Shown: positions 1-14,006, counted from the stretch's first letter. The stretch: 64,000 nt of DNA from Nymphalis io (GCF_905147045.1 NC_065894.1:8531501-8595500); one strand, 5' to 3'. Notes: generated by a model not told the origin, from the letters alone. A program made the numbers and translations.

Positions 1-3000
1 ATCGACGCAAGATGTCAACACAAGCACGGAAGCGATTTTGGATATGATAGACGAGATTGTTGATGGACCCGGAGCACCGAAGCGTTTACCTTTTTCCCTT
101 GAAAACGACACCGACAGTAGATTTGCCGGTGGAGGAGACTCTGATATAACAGTACATAATATAAACAGAGGTGACAGTTCTTTAAAATCCCAGAATTCAG
201 CCCCTGCCACAAGTGCCAAAATCGAAGAAGAACAAAACTTACAAATAAATTCACCCAATGATCTGACATCTCAAAGTGAAGTTTTGGCAGATGTGAAAGT
301 GAGTAGTGTAGAATTGCCACAAACAAGTTCATCCATACTCAATAGTAATGACTTAGAAGTGTCAATAGATACTCAAAAATATGCAGTATCATGTTCAGAA
401 GAGCTTCAGAGCATTTCTGTTCCAAATATTCCTTCCAGCAGTATTGTACAGACTGTGCAAAGTGTAATAGAAACTGAGAGTTCACCTTGTGAAAGGACAG
501 TGAAATGTGTGACATCTAGTGATAATCGAGACAATGTTATAGTGGAAAGTGCTGAATCAACGTCAAGTGACAATAGTATTAGTGAGGGAAAAGTCCCTAT
601 AGTGGAATCTTTAACGAGATCACCATTGCGACGTAGACTTGTGCGTCCCTTGCCAAACAGGCCAGATTCTACTGTATCGTCCACAGTAGACTCAAGTATT
701 AATGTCGACACATCCGAACAGGCAAGTGATTCTATCATTAAAGATGTATCTAGCTCTTCGGATGCTGTGCCCTCTGTACATGGTAATGTTAAGCCAGAAG
801 AGATTAGAAGTGTAAGCGAAGTTAGTATCTGCAAAGCAGAAACATCAAGCAGTCCGACTAAAAAAATTAAACTCATTAGACAAAAAATTATTCCTCAAAC
901 AAGTTGTACACCGACTGATCAAAAACTTGATAAGGAACATATACAAGCACAAAGTGATCAATGTCAATCAACTTCATCTGAATCACTGATAACTATAGAG
1001 CCTTCTGTAAAGTCTGTAAATGAGGACAGGACATTAGAATCTGTTGTTTCTTGTGATACTATTCCTGAAAACTTTTCTGAAAAATCTCCTCCACAGGAAT
1101 TGGAAGTATTACCAGAAAGCACAAAAGAGACATCTCAAAAAAGTGAAAAAGCAGCTCAAGTATGTATTAGTCATACAGATGTTTTACCTGAAATAAATTG
1201 TTTAGAAACTGAGAAAAGATTACCACCATTAAAAATTAATATATCAACTTCAAATGCTTCAGAATATACAGAATCAACTAGTGAAACTACGGGCACAGAA
1301 AATCTTGTTAGTGGTGATGTTAGTGTAAATTCAGATGAGTCGGACTTAACAAAACAAGTACCTAAATTAACAATTAAATTGAGTAACAAACATACAGAAG
1401 AAATCAAAACCCCGGTACCAAAATTGACAATAAAACCCATCAGGCCTCCAAAAGAATGTATCAGTGAACCAGATGTTAAAGATAAAGAACAAATACCTCA
1501 CATAACTAAATTAAATATTAAACCGCTTTTGAAACAGCCCGAAAGAATAAATGAGATTCATCGAAAATCAAGTAGTAGTGAGATATCAGAGTCAGAGTAT
1601 TCTGAAAATGATGAGAGCACAAGTACATCTGACCAAGCATCTGCTTCTGATCAAGGATCATCAGAAATAGTGCCTAAAGTAACAATTAAACTTGGTAAAC
1701 CAGGCACTGAATCTGAGGGACAGTTCTATACGGAGAAGAATGTACCAAAAGTAACAATAAAAGCAGTACAAAATTGTGAGCTTCAAGAGCAATCTTCTCC
1801 AACGAAAATGAAAGTTATTTTAAGTCAGCCAGAAGATACACAAACAGATAAAATACCAAAATTTACAATTAAAACAGTAGCTAAAAGTGAAAGCCAACCT
1901 CTCAGTCCTAAACTGATTATAAAGCCTATTATAAAACCTCTAGATGAAACAGGAACAGAAAGTACAGTTGAAAACTTCCGATCTCCTGATATACCAAAAC
2001 TCAAAATATCAACGGAAAGTGTTTCAACCAGTGTTGAAGTTAAAGATGTAGTTCATGTACCTAAAATAACCATTAAGCCAGTTTCTAAGTCTGAATCAGA
2101 AGTTTCAACTAAAAGTAAAAAGTCGCTACCTTATGAAAACACTGAGCATTTTCCCATAGTAACAAAATTAAATATTAAGCCTGTTATAAAACCTTCTGAC
2201 AATATTCCATTATCTGAGGGCTTGGATGACAAAGTTCCTGTAGTTTCGAAATTAAATATTAAACCTATAGTGAAACCTAAAGATAACGAAATAGATTGTA
2301 GTAAAGACGATGTACCTAAGATTACAAAATTGAATATTAAACCCTTAAAAAGCCCTGAAATAAATTCTTCTGAAGAAAAAGACTGTGATGTTTTAAAAAC
2401 TGATGTAGATGAAAATAGTATACCTGTTATTACTAAACTTAATATTAAGCCTATTGTTAAGCCATTAGATGAAGATTCTCTAAAAGATAATGAAAATCAA
2501 TCCTCTGAAACAGGAAACTCAAGTGATGATAATGCTGATCAAATACCTATAGTTACAAAAATTAATATTAAGCCTATATGTAAACCAAATGATATGGAAG
2601 AGTCAGGACCAAGCGTTAAGAAGGAAGAAAATATTCCAGTGATTACTAAATTAAATATTAAGCCTTTAATAAAACCTGATGACAACATATCTCCTCTATC
2701 ACCTAAAAAAGAAATCTCAAAAGTTACTTCTACAACAACTATGATTACTAAATTAAATATAAAACCTGTTTTAAAGCCTGAAGAAATAAAAGAAAAAGAA
2801 TCATCAACATCAAACGAAATTGAAGAAACTCCTTCAAAAAATCCTCCATTAGTAATGAAATTTAATAGAAAATCGGTTGTAAATGAAAGTCAATATAGTA
2901 TTGATAAAAATAATGAACATGAACATTGTAATAACATCAGTGACTCTATTCCTGTAGTATCTCAAGTAAGTTTACTGTCAGATCACATTAGCACTGAATT

Positions 3001-6000
3001 AAAAGAACCAGATGTAAATTGCAAGTTCAGTGAGCAGAGTACAAATGAGAGTCCTTCAGGATCATCACTAGTAAACGAAAATTGTATTACTTTGCTTCAA
3101 ACGAAAGGAGAAAGCTTGCCTTGTACTAAAGAACAAGTTTTAACGCCTCTTTTAAGTGACAATTTATTGAAGATAGTTACAGAAACCCAGCCACTTTCAC
3201 AAGAAGCAAAGATAAATATGGCTGATTTTTCCTCACATCTCATGCCAACAAATTCTAAAGAATCTTTAGAAAATGAAGTAGCAGACAGGAATACACATGA
3301 TAATACAATCAATTTGCAATCAGATTTAATTTCAATATCACAAACTCCTGGTGATAGAGTAAAACAAAAAAGCAGTCCCATGAGGCAAAACTGTACTTTA
3401 CTTAAAAAATTATTAGAAACTAGAAAAGAAAAAGGTCTGGACGGAGAAGTGGGAAATAAAATGAATGCTGCCATGTTTTCGTCGTCATTATTGATAGATC
3501 CCCCTAAATCACCCACAAAAAATATAAATGTTAAAAATGATTTACTTTTAGAAAAAAATAAGTTAGAAACAGAAAACGATACAGCTGACTGCAGTCGAAT
3601 GAAAGACATGAGAACGAATGATGTAAGCTGTAGTATAGCGCCTTTAAAAGTACGTTCTATGCAAGAACTTTGTAAAGAAGCAAATGAAAATATTACGAAA
3701 CCTCTCGAAATTAACATTTCGGATAAAATTTCCCATCAAAGTCCTGACCAAGATTCTCCGAGAATAATATTAAAAATTAATAAAACTGATCAAGGAGCAT
3801 CAGCAAAAATTATCACGGAAGAAACAAAAAAATCTGATCAATCTTATTCACCTGAAAATACTCATGACATGGTTAATGATGCTCATCAAAGAAAGAACCT
3901 TATAAATAGCAGAAGAAAACCTCACGCAGATACTCCAATGCCAATGGGTAAAAGATTAAGAAGCTCAAGGGTATTACAGACTTCAGAAAAGTCTCCCTTG
4001 GCAAAGCGAAACATGGGCAAAAGACCTTCAACTACGGAAACAAGCCCCCCACAAAGCAAAGAATCTGAGTATTCTGTGCTTGAAATAAAGAGAATAAAGC
4101 TTGGCCAACTTTTGTCTAACAAATCATTAACAATTACACCTTTAGTTGCAAAAACATCACCTATATCACCACCCGGGAAACCTTTGGAAATAAAACAAGG
4201 AGGCAGAAATCATTCACTTTTAAATAATGAAAATTGTGCTAAAAATGGAAGCTCTGAAATACATAACATTTTAACAAAACAAGCAAAACAGTTACAAGCT
4301 ATGCCTTTTAGTGACCTTAATCACACTGAAAACAACCAAAGTCTAAGCCCTGATTTAAAGTCGAGTACTTCGACTTGTAGTCCAGATTTATTATCGGACA
4401 GTATATCCGTTGAAAAAACTAGACCCGAGGTTCAAATGATATTCAATGATAACTCCGAATCTCGAGATTTTAGTATGGCACCCGAGGAAATCGTTCGGGA
4501 TCCACTAGAAGTTGATAATATAAAAACTAATGACTTCTTACACGACATTCCTAAACCTGTAGAAATGACACCACAACCCAAAAAGCGTGGACGCCCGCGA
4601 AAATTACCTGTTTCAGAAGGTTCGAAAACGGTCATCAGCCTTCCTGTAACAGCACTCGAAGAACGACCCCAGCGATCACTTCGGTTATCTAGGTAAAATA
4701 TCATTGTTTTTAAAAACTTTGTTTGATTTAAAATTGAAAAAAATATTAATAAAAATATTTTTTAGGGATCGTCCAGTGATACTTGTGAAACCGAGAGGCA
4801 GAGGTCGTGGACGAGGTCGCCGATTAGACACAGAGTCGAATTCTACGTCTACGGCAGAGCCTGTTGTAGAGACTGCAAACAAATTCTTTATTGAGCAGAA
4901 ACAGGAAGAGGAAATAGATCCGACGAGCTCACGCATTAAATTGCCACGTATGACGGAGGCGCTTGATAAAATGCCATCCGTATGTTCTACACCCCTGACA
5001 AGTAGAAGACGAAATTCCTCGACGGAGCTACAGCTTTTTGGTAGCTCTCCAGATTTAAAAGTCGTTTTGGAGACGACGCTACCTAAAATGGAAGATCCAT
5101 TTTTAAAATCGGCGGAGATGATAAGCGAGGGTAGAGGTCGTGGGAGCAGAGGAGGTCGAGGTAGCCGCGGAGGAAGAGGTCGCGCAGCAGCGCGTAGTCC
5201 GCGCGGCCGCGGCCGAGGTCGAGGCGGCGGTAGAGGCGCGATGTACATGAAGGTAATGTAATTATAAATAATTGAATAATCTTACAATAATTATATACTT
5301 TAATATACTCGTTCTATGAATAAGTTATATACTTTTTCTATAAATACAAATCTTCTCACAAAAATGTGTTGACTAACATAATTTTTGACAGGAAACAATG
5401 GGGATTTATGGAAGAGTATGTGGTCCAGCAACAACGACTGTTCAGTTATTTGAAGAAGAGACATGCATGATGGACGACAACGCTACTCCCGCTAAGTATG
5501 CTAAGATAATAAATTGTGACTGTTTGTTTTTGTTGTTTTTTGTAACAATAAACAAATATAATATAATATTTTCAGGCCTTCACATTTACTCGACGAAGAT
5601 TCTCAGAGCTCCGTAAAAAGTTTGACCAACGATAGTAGTAAAACAAGGAAGTCTAAATTTGCAGATTTGTTTGATAGGTAAGAAGAAGCACATTAAAGTA
5701 TTGACAAAATTATATTTATATTGTAAATGGAGTACCCTTTGTCTTTTACTGTACCTGCAACAACGTATGTCCTAAATTTCGTAATTGATCAGTTGTATTT
5801 AAATTGTGAAAGTATAACAAACAAATAAACTCACTTTTGTGTTTATAAAATTTGTATCCATTAATTGTGTGACCATAAATTATTAGAGTGACTCTTATTA
5901 TTTACTCATATTAAAAATTAAGAGATTTAACTTTTTTGTACCCATGTAAAGGCGTCCGCCTTAACATAAAGATAATACAACTTACTACATATATTTATTT

Positions 6001-9000
6001 TACAGCAATAAAGTATGGACGGCCGCTGATGTTAAAGAATACACATGGCCACCACCTGAAAAATTGGAAGGGGAACCTCAGGTAAAGCTTTTATGCAATA
6101 GTTAACAAGTAAATATGACGTTTAAAAGACTATATTATAATTATATAACTTAATAGACTGTCAGACAACTGTATATATATGTAAATCTAATTTTGCTAAT
6201 CTAATCTTAGGTTATGATGATACAAGAGCAAGTAGCGATGTTCCTGAGTGTGAAGAGTTTTAAGAGAAGGTATCCAGAGTTGAAAAGACGAACTATTACG
6301 GGAGAAGAGAGGGACTATGTGCTTAGCAAGGGACTAGTCACGGAAGCCCTCTGTGATCTCGGTAAGTAACATTTTTAATGTCAATAGGCCTATTTTGTAA
6401 TAACAATCTCGAAACTCACATTAATACAATATGTATACACGCATTTAAATAGTATAACACGATAAGCTGGTTGTCAACATTTTACAGGTACAGTATATAT
6501 ATAGAATAGCATTGCTGTACGATTAGTATTAGAAATTGAAAAAAAAAAACTATTTTATTGAACATGATATTTTGTCTTTGATGATTTTATAGTATTGCTT
6601 ATAGTGAAATTTTCTTTTCCTAGGTATAACGGCAGTAGATGCGAGCGAAGTTTTAGATATAATGCTTTCTGATTATCCGCACAAATATGAGGAATTCAGA
6701 AGTCATCAACGCGAGAAGCAACTCGCTGAACCGATAGAAGACACGATTGAAGAAACAAAGGTTGAAATGAAAACTGAAAAGACAGAAATTAAGGAACAAA
6801 AAATCGTTGAGCAGAAACCGGAACCGCCGAAGATTGATCCCGAGAAAACTAGACAGGTACAGTTAGCGGAATATAATCTAATACAAGAATGCGATTTCAA
6901 AAACGATGTTAGGGTGTAGTTGCAAGCGCAACATCCCTCATGTTGCGCTCTCTTTTCTGCTCTATGCGATAAAGCTGTCTAGCTCGCGTTACACATTTTC
7001 ATATTATTGGGCAGAATGTATCGTCATATGAAAGATTAAACAGTGTCAATCAATCAAATAATATAATAATAATTATGGTGATCTGACCATGCCTACAAGA
7101 TCTAAACATTGGGAAATAAGATATGATGACCCACAGTGACACAGCTCACTATCTCATGTAGGACCGGCGATGTGTGCTATAGTGTAGTGTGTCGCGCAGG
7201 ACATGGCGGCGGCGGCAATCGCGTCGGCGAGCGAGTGGAACGCGCGCCTGAACGCGTTGCGACGGCCCGCGTGCGCCGACCTGCAGTCGCTGACGGTGCA
7301 GCGCCGCCGCCCGCCGCCCGCGCCGCCCGCGCTGCGCGTGCGCCCGCCGCACGGCTTCTACCCGCACGCGCTGCTGCCCGGCCAGTATCAGCACTGCTAC
7401 CGCGTCTACGCGCCGCAGGACCTCAGGTGAGACCCCGTCTGGAAATCTCCTGATAAATATTTTTAGCTTCGATATAACAATAATGTGTAAAATATTAATT
7501 TATTTTTTAGTCTTGTGCATCTTACCATCATCATCATCAAATCTTGTGCATATTACTTATTGTTTAGACAATTAGAGACTACTTTCTTAATCGTGCTCAC
7601 TCAACGGAATACTAATATTTTTTTAACGACTTGTGATACACTAGACTCGATGACACCGATCCGATATCCGATTCCAGATATTTCCCCCTGAACACGGCGC
7701 TGGCGGCCCCGCCCGCGCCTGCCTCCCCGCCGGAGTCCAGCTCGGAGTCCGAGGCGGAGTGGGGCTCGCGCTGCTCCTCGTCGGACTCGGACCACGACAT
7801 GCTGAGGAGCGCCAAGGTGAGGCGCATGACTTAACGTGACAATGCTATAGCTTGTATATTGCCGTATGGTTCCAGTAGAGCAGACACTCCACCCTCTCAA
7901 CTCGTGGATGTCTTTATAGCTGACCAAGGAAATTATTATTAAACTCCGTTATCAATATCACATCACACATTTGAGCGCCTCAGCCCCACGCATGGTGCCG
8001 AAAATCAACCTATAAGCATTCCCATGATGTCTGGCGTCAGGTAAATGGATGGCTGTAAAAATCTACCACATGCTTGTTTATCCAGTGTTCTAAAACACTG
8101 CGCCAACCCTAAATTAATGGAATGTGGACATTCGAACAATGATAATGGTGATAATAGCGTCATCATAGCTGTAGATCTGGGAGAGGGGATTAAATAGATA
8201 GAGTAGTTTTTGGCTCTGATATTTAGTATAAGATTTGAAATTTACGCGTCTACGCACATAAATAATTATAAGTTCCTGATTTGTCTGAAACGCATATGTT
8301 TCCTGTTTTTTTTGTTATTGTTGTTATTTTGAATAAGTTATTAAATTTTCATTTATTTTATTAATTCACATTGCGCTGGTAATGTTGAAAAAAACTCCAG
8401 CTGTTATGCATACTACTTATGGAATATTAATTAATGTTTTTAAAACTATAAATGTTTAATATAACATTAGCTATCTATACTAATATTATAAATGCGAAAG
8501 GTCTGTCTGTTAAACTTTTACGGCTATACTACTGAACCGATTATGATGAACTTTGTTATGAACCAAGAGGCAAGACGTAAGCTACTTTTTTTTAACTTAT
8601 AACGCGTGTCGTGGTTTCGCCGCGTGCGAAATCTAGTAATATATAAATAAATGTTATGATGACGTCGAAATAATGTGTGAGTTAGCTTAATTAAAGTATA
8701 ACTGTTTTTTGCAGCGAAAAAAATTGACAAAAACCAAAAGAAGCAGCCAAGCGGAGGCTTCGACGGTGGCCATCAAGGACGAGGAAGTTGACACGTGCCG
8801 CGTGTGCAAATTGCGGCTCGAGGCCAACCGCAAGTACACGCACGAGCGCTTCCTCGTCTGCGCCAACTGCAACGCTAAGCGTGAGTATGGCTGAATACTT
8901 GCACTGTATATTTTATTCCCAAGCTAATTTACAATATAGTTATTATCTACTCAATTATGTAATAAATATGAATAATATCAAATTGGATTTGGGTTGGGTG

Positions 9001-12000
9001 GGATAGATTATTTGGGTAATTTTAATTTCCAATTTGACAGGCCGGTTGGTGTGGTTAGTAAGATTGTGGGTTCGATTCCCACCCAGGTGGGACATTTGTG
9101 TGCGTGAACATGTCTGTCTATCAGTTGTCTGGTTTCCATAGTACATAGTGAAGTACATAGTGGTGTGCTTAGTTTGGGATCAGATGACCGTGTGTGAATA
9201 ATGTCCCAGAATATTTATTATTATTAAAATGTCAAAATTTTATTTTTACATCGAACAATATTTTTGGTTGCTTGTAATATACAATCAGAAATATCTTCTA
9301 AATCTTTTCTATCTTGCAATATCATGCAATCTTAATATATATTAAATGCCCAAAATAACTAATATATTTGTTTGAACAAAGATGAATAATTAATTGGAGA
9401 CAATATTTTCGCAAATAATCTACATTTTTTTAATTAATCTATAATAAACATATTTATTATGTATGAATCATACAAAATAGGCACATTAACATGTGACGCA
9501 ATAGTCCGCGGTAGCCCGCTTTTTGTGAACTTTTTGTAGGCCTTTTTAAGACCTAAAATTTTTTAGAACATCTTTTAAATGTATTTTCTAAGGTCTAGCC
9601 AACGTTAGCCATGTAAGCGTACGAAAAGCGTATTTTGGTCAAAACTCCGATTTAGTTCGGCTATTTGTACAAAATATTTGCTAAATATACATACAAAATT
9701 TCTCGTTTATCGTTCTTTCTATCAAAATATGTTGCCTATGTTTAGAAGTAGTAAGCAAAGTCCAGACAGGCAGACACTGACTTTTTTAGTACTATTTATT
9801 ATATGATATATTTGGAAATGTGTGTAATAGCATTAGTTAATCTAGTTTTAATATGGTACTTAAAGAAAATAGATAATTTCGTATTTAGTTTCCTCATTTG
9901 GTTCCCTTGGTTTATTTTGGAGTAAGACCAGCAACTCGATGTACTTCCAGTGCACCCGTCGTGCGTGGATCTGAGCGCGGACACGATCCGCAAGTGTCGC
10001 GAGTACGCGTGGCAGTGCGCCGAGTGCAAGACGTGCTGCTCCTGCGCACGACCCGCCGACGACGACAAGATGCTGTTCTGCGACCTCTGCGACCGCGGCT
10101 TCCACATCTACTGCGTAGGCCTGCAAGCCGTGCCCACAGGTGAGCCCCGTCGTTCGGTCCGTGACCAACACACACGGACACACACTAACGCGCGCGGTCC
10201 GCAGGTCGCTGGCACTGCGTGGAGTGCGCCGTGTGCAAGTCGTGCGGCGCGCGCGAGCCCGGCGGGCCGGACGCGGAGTGGCACCACCAGACCCGGCGCG
10301 GCCCCGGCGGACACAAGCTCTACTCGCACTCGCTGTGCACGCCCTGCGCCAGGTCTCTATCGCTCGCAGCGAACACGACGCACGACCGGCTCTAACTGTG
10401 GCCACGTAGTCCGACTAATCGATGACGAAATACAATTTAAATGTTATTGTTACTTGTGCCTCGAAACTAAATTTTAAATTCTGTCAGAAACGAATTGAAA
10501 AAATTAAAAACAAATATAATTATTACATTTAATATGTACGACCGTCAAATTACACAGTTAGAGTTGAATGTGTGTATTAAGTAGTTTTATAGAAAACCAA
10601 TACAAATACTTTCACACGACGTTATGTGAATATGTATTTTATTAAATACATAAATTATCAGTAATGTAAAAATAAAATAAAAAACACAAGTTTTGCTCTA
10701 AAATTTTATATATTTTCAAATAACACATAGCCTCGTATGAAATAATGTCCCCCCTATCATATATTAACTGGCAAAAATGGTGCATGGTTAAAGCTATTAA
10801 ATATATATTCTTATTATACTTTAATTTAAAAATTATATAAACATTTTTGCTATTTAAAATATGATTTAAAAAATATATAATAGGTAAAAATTTGAAAAAT
10901 CAAGGAGTCTAATAAAGAGATTCGACTTCCGAATATCGTTGTTAAACGTTTTCCCTTTTAATGTAATTGTGTTATCTTACATTTCGAAATCTATAAAGTA
11001 GATCAATATGGTTTACCTCAACAAAAATGTTGGATTTATTGACATAAATAACATCAAGTTTTAAATTACATAGTAAAATAGGTGATTAGCTTATATAACT
11101 TGAACTGAGCATCTGAAATGTTTTGTAGTAAATATTTACCATTTCTTGTGATGAATTATGAGGAAGCTACATGTCTTTAATGATAGAGAACTTGTTTAAC
11201 TTTTACCCATTATTAAGAATTGTTAGGATTCTGTTTTTTACCAATATGTCAGTAAGATAAACCAAGCACAAATATGTATAAAGCTAATCATATACAAAAC
11301 GAAGTTCCCTAATATAATATTTATCTGAGACTTGAGAATAACCATACTTACGTTATTCGATATTGTTTTTCAAGTAAAATCAAGAGGGGCAACAACAAAA
11401 CGTGAACCCATAGTTGCATAAACATCGAAGGACGCAGACGAAAAGTACAAAGATTTTTTACAAAGTTTCGATGATTTATGTGTAATTTGTTAACTGGTCT
11501 TGGTAGACATTGTGTATTCACGTCATTTCATGCGTGTTCAATGTTGACTAACACAAGCTCTCCCATTCCTGTCTCACTCTGTCGATACCCGCTTTGTCTC
11601 TGGTATATTGTAGCATTTTTGACCCCGCATAATGTTCTTTAATGACTCCAAGCAGCGTTCTTACTCAGCACATATCCCCCACCACTGAATTCTTCTAAAT
11701 AATAACGCTCAGATTTCGATTTAGGAAATTTGATTATTTTAAATTTTTTGAGTATATGTACGAGAATAATACATAAGATATGCAAATAAGTCAAGAAAGA
11801 AGGTTGTCTATTACTTAGAAGAATTTGGTAATAGTAATAAGTTGCATGCTCCACATCTCTTCATATAAGTTATTTCAACAATTATTTAAGTAACGGAGGT
11901 TGTTTGAACTTTTTTAATATTCAGTAATATATGCACTATTTGATTGTGCTTAAATTTTAATTTATTTATTGAGCAAGCAATCTTTGTATGACAGCAAAGT

Positions 12001-13618
12001 AGTGACATTGATGGAGAAAATAATTATATTTATAATTTTGTTCTAATTATAATTACAATATATTATATTTAATGATCTGTCAGTTCATGACCTACTTTAC
12101 TGTCTGATTTTCATTTTTATAATTATTGGTAATTTAATTCAATCTTTGAATCTAATTGATGCAACAATAATTTTTTATTATATATTTTTTTAATTACAGT
12201 AGATTTTTATAATGTTGCCTCAATTAATATTTCCATCATTAGGCAATGGATGTCGACATCACATCAGCCGTTGTAACATCAACTAACTTCATTCCATACT
12301 TTTTTAACTAACACGGGCGTAATATTATCAATGTCATTATTGAAGCGATCACTAACTGAAATTACTTTGTTACTTGTTTTTCTGGCTCTTGACACAGATG
12401 AAAAATATTCGATTAAAATTTTATTTTTAGTTTCTTTCGAAAGAATTTTTTTTCTTTACTGGAATAATAATGAAGTTAAATTATTATTTTATATTTTTTG
12501 TTATGTAAAATAATTAACTGCTGTATGATAGTTCGGTTGTGAATGTGTGTGTTTCAAAGTCTCCGGGACCCAGTATCTTCTTTTTGTAACACGGGCTACT
12601 CTGTTTGTTATCTTTTGATTAATTTTCCTCCTTCTATTAAAACAATTACACTTTACCCTCACAAAAGTAACACGTGTATAAATATAACGAATAATAAAAC
12701 GAGCCATCGGATGAGAAGTAACAAAGTGGAGGCGGCGAGGTCTCGACTGATACTAATGGCGTGTTTCTGTGTTCCGGTGCTTGTGCGCGTACGGTCCGTA
12801 TGTGTGTGTGCGTACGTAGGGCGTATCGCATCGGTCGCTACTGCCCGCTGTGCGATCGCTCCTTCATCGGGCCAAAGGGGACCATGCAGCTCGTCATTTG
12901 TAAGCTCTGCGATAGGCAACTGCATCAAGGTACGTCACCGCCGTAGCGCGCCAGCTGTCCCCCCTCCCCACCACCCGACCCTCCCGCAACCCGCCGGACT
13001 TTCTGCGACGAGCGACGTTGACTGCGCCGGCCGCATCATGTCCAGGGTTAAGCTTGAACTCTTTCGATAAACATGAGGATACAGTTACATGTCCGCTGAG
13101 GAATTTACGATTGTATCCTAATGTTTACGCTTTACGCTTCATTTTATAATGCATCGCATGGTTACATGAATTCATTTTATATATAAGATTTTTATGTACG
13201 TTTATATTCTACGCTTTTACCATATATTCGCTTTTTAACTCTCGATGTCAATAGTTCATTGTAAATTTCGCCGATCGCAGTCTGTATCCGATGAAGTTCG
13301 ATACACTTTAAAGGTCACAATATAGGAAGCTTAAGTCTCGTGTTAGATATGTTTAGAGAACGTATCGGACGTTTCGAAGGCGGCGACTCAGTGCGTGTGT
13401 TGTGTGCAGAGTGCGTTAGGGCGACGGGCAGCGCGCTGCACGTGCTGGACTACACGTGCGGCGAGTGCCGGCGCGGCGGCATCACGTCGCGCGCGGCCGC
13501 CGTCCGCCTGGCGCCGCGCACCATCGCCACGCTCTTCATGGCCAAGCGCCGCTTCAACAAGTACGCGCACCGCCAGTACCTGCAGAGCCGTCTGCGCCCC
13601 GACGACGGCGCCCCCTAG
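1..13618 (+). CDS. e(y)3: e(y)3 / SAYP (PHF10 family) chromatin coactivator, 5'-partial
   Basis: Fourteen exons join without a frame break: 2-4692, 4766-5252, 5392-5495, 5576-5677, 6006-6081, 6211-6361, 6624-6856, 7200-7426, 7678-7816, 8715-8880, 9951-10139, 10205-10352, 12820-12929 and 13410-13618 (stop TAG). This gives 2343 residues; the frame is open at the left edge, so the N-terminus is missing. In order it shows a Ser/Thr/Glu-rich region with a repeat array, an AT-hook (KKRGRPRK), RG/RGG stretches, the SAY domain (exons at 6006-6856, with WPPPEKLEGEPQ and SFKRRYPELKRR), a conserved PHF10-like segment ending in YFPLNTAL (7200-7816), and two PHD fingers rich in Cys/His pairs (8715-13500, e.g. 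MLFCDLCDRGFHIYC). Known family role: subunit of the PBAP/PBAF SWI/SNF remodeller, which in flies also bridges to TFIID. It acts in the nucleus. The donor after exon 12 (GTCTCT) is weak. The identity is confident; individual splice sites are read by eye. Confidence 0.93.
1358..2880 (+). repeat. Degenerate protein repeat array in e(y)3 exon 1
   Basis: About sixteen copies of a short motif recur every 25-60 residues, drifting from an early form (VPKLTIK, VPKVTIK) to a later and longer form (IPVITKLNIKPIVKP). The core is a hydrophobic-Pro-x-hydrophobic-T-K-L-N-I-K-P block followed by a second KP. Between copies lie acidic Ser-rich spacers. The motif is basic and beta-prone in an otherwise disordered region. 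I know of no named domain with this sequence; a role as a repeated docking peptide is only inference. Confidence 0.85.
4568..4612 (+). other. AT-hook motif in e(y)3
   Basis: The residues PKKRGRPRKLP, near the end of the large first exon, contain the GRP core of an AT-hook flanked by Lys and Arg. AT-hooks bind the minor groove of AT-rich DNA. It lies about 30 residues before the splice into the RG-rich exon, so the two basic segments form one DNA- or RNA-binding stretch. Confidence 0.8.
5131..5252 (+). other. RGG/RG-rich segment in e(y)3
   Basis: The end of exon 2 encodes repeated GRGRG, SRGG and GRGRGGG units after an earlier GRGRGRGRR run near 4791-4826. Such segments commonly bind nucleic acid and are targets of arginine methylation; that role is family knowledge rather than something visible here. 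The DNA is GC-rich against AT-rich flanks. Confidence 0.8.
8474..8641 (+). repeat. Short interspersed repeat (TATACTAATATTATAAA type)
   Basis: Begins with TATACTAATATTATAAATGC, continues with a block containing CTGAACCGATTATGATGAA, and ends near a GC-rich piece and CTAGTA. A second partial copy sits at 30026-30135. I recall this repeat as abundant in Lepidoptera but cannot assign its class with certainty. It lies in the intron before the first PHD exon of e(y)3. Confidence 0.6.
9041..9227 (+). mobile_element. tRNA-derived SINE in e(y)3 intron
   Basis: The head GCCGGTTGGTGTGGTTAGTA resembles an A box, and GGTTCGATTCC about 35 bases on matches a pol III B box. The body follows and ends in an ATT-rich simple tail. 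It sits in the 1.07-kb intron between the exons at 8715-8880 and 9951-10139. This family is different from the other SINEs in the window. Confidence 0.75.
10353..12819 (+). other. Large e(y)3 intron without recognisable genes
   Basis: This 2.5-kb AT-rich intron interrupts the second PHD finger. It starts with a weak donor (GTCTCT) and ends at a TAG after a TG-rich stretch. I see no convincing gene or complete repeat in it; short open frames lack coding character. Confidence 0.7.
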
Positions 13619-14000
13619 TATATGTATAGCGTAGGTACTTCGTTACGTCTAACTCTCGTTCGCTTCGGTAATATGACTTTCAATCGTAGGCTATGTGTAC
13701 GTGGCGACGTATGAACTGTACAGTAATTTAATACTAACTTCACTATATGGGTAGCTGGGCAATCATACTATTTTAATATTAATATTTTTTTTAATGTTAG
13801 CGAGACAGATCATGTATGCGTCCCCGTGTTATTTATGTCGAAGGAGAATAGGGTACGAGAGATCGAGTAATGTGCTGTTGTTTTGTTATGGAAATTAATT
13901 CATCGATTCTGACATTATTGTTTATATGTGTGTGGTTTATATAAAGGAAAGTATCTTAATTAGAATGTTTTCTCTACAAATAATTTCTCGAAAACTGGAA

Positions 14001-14006
14001 AATAAA
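14001..14006 (+). promoter_or_regulatory. Candidate poly(A) signal of e(y)3
   Basis: A canonical AATAAA about 385 bases after the e(y)3 stop codon. Other AATAAA hexamers follow, so it may be one of several alternative sites. Confidence 0.4.

Noticed and set aside
3097..3717. A 206-codon minus-strand open frame and several shorter ones (406-876, 1171-1440, 3922-4122) inside e(y)3 exon 1
   Set aside because: They are antisense to a 4.7-kb coding exon with clear repeat structure; their Ser/Phe/Leu-rich sequences have no recognisable motif and no start or splice context.
5398..5616. A 72-codon ORF as an independent gene
   Set aside because: Its first half is e(y)3 exon 3 and the rest is read-through of the following intron beyond a GTATGC donor.
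9860..10405. Long minus- and alternative-frame ORFs over the GC-rich PHD exons
   Set aside because: High GC removes stop codons by chance. Only the plus frame carries the Cys/His spacing of PHD fingers and splices in phase.
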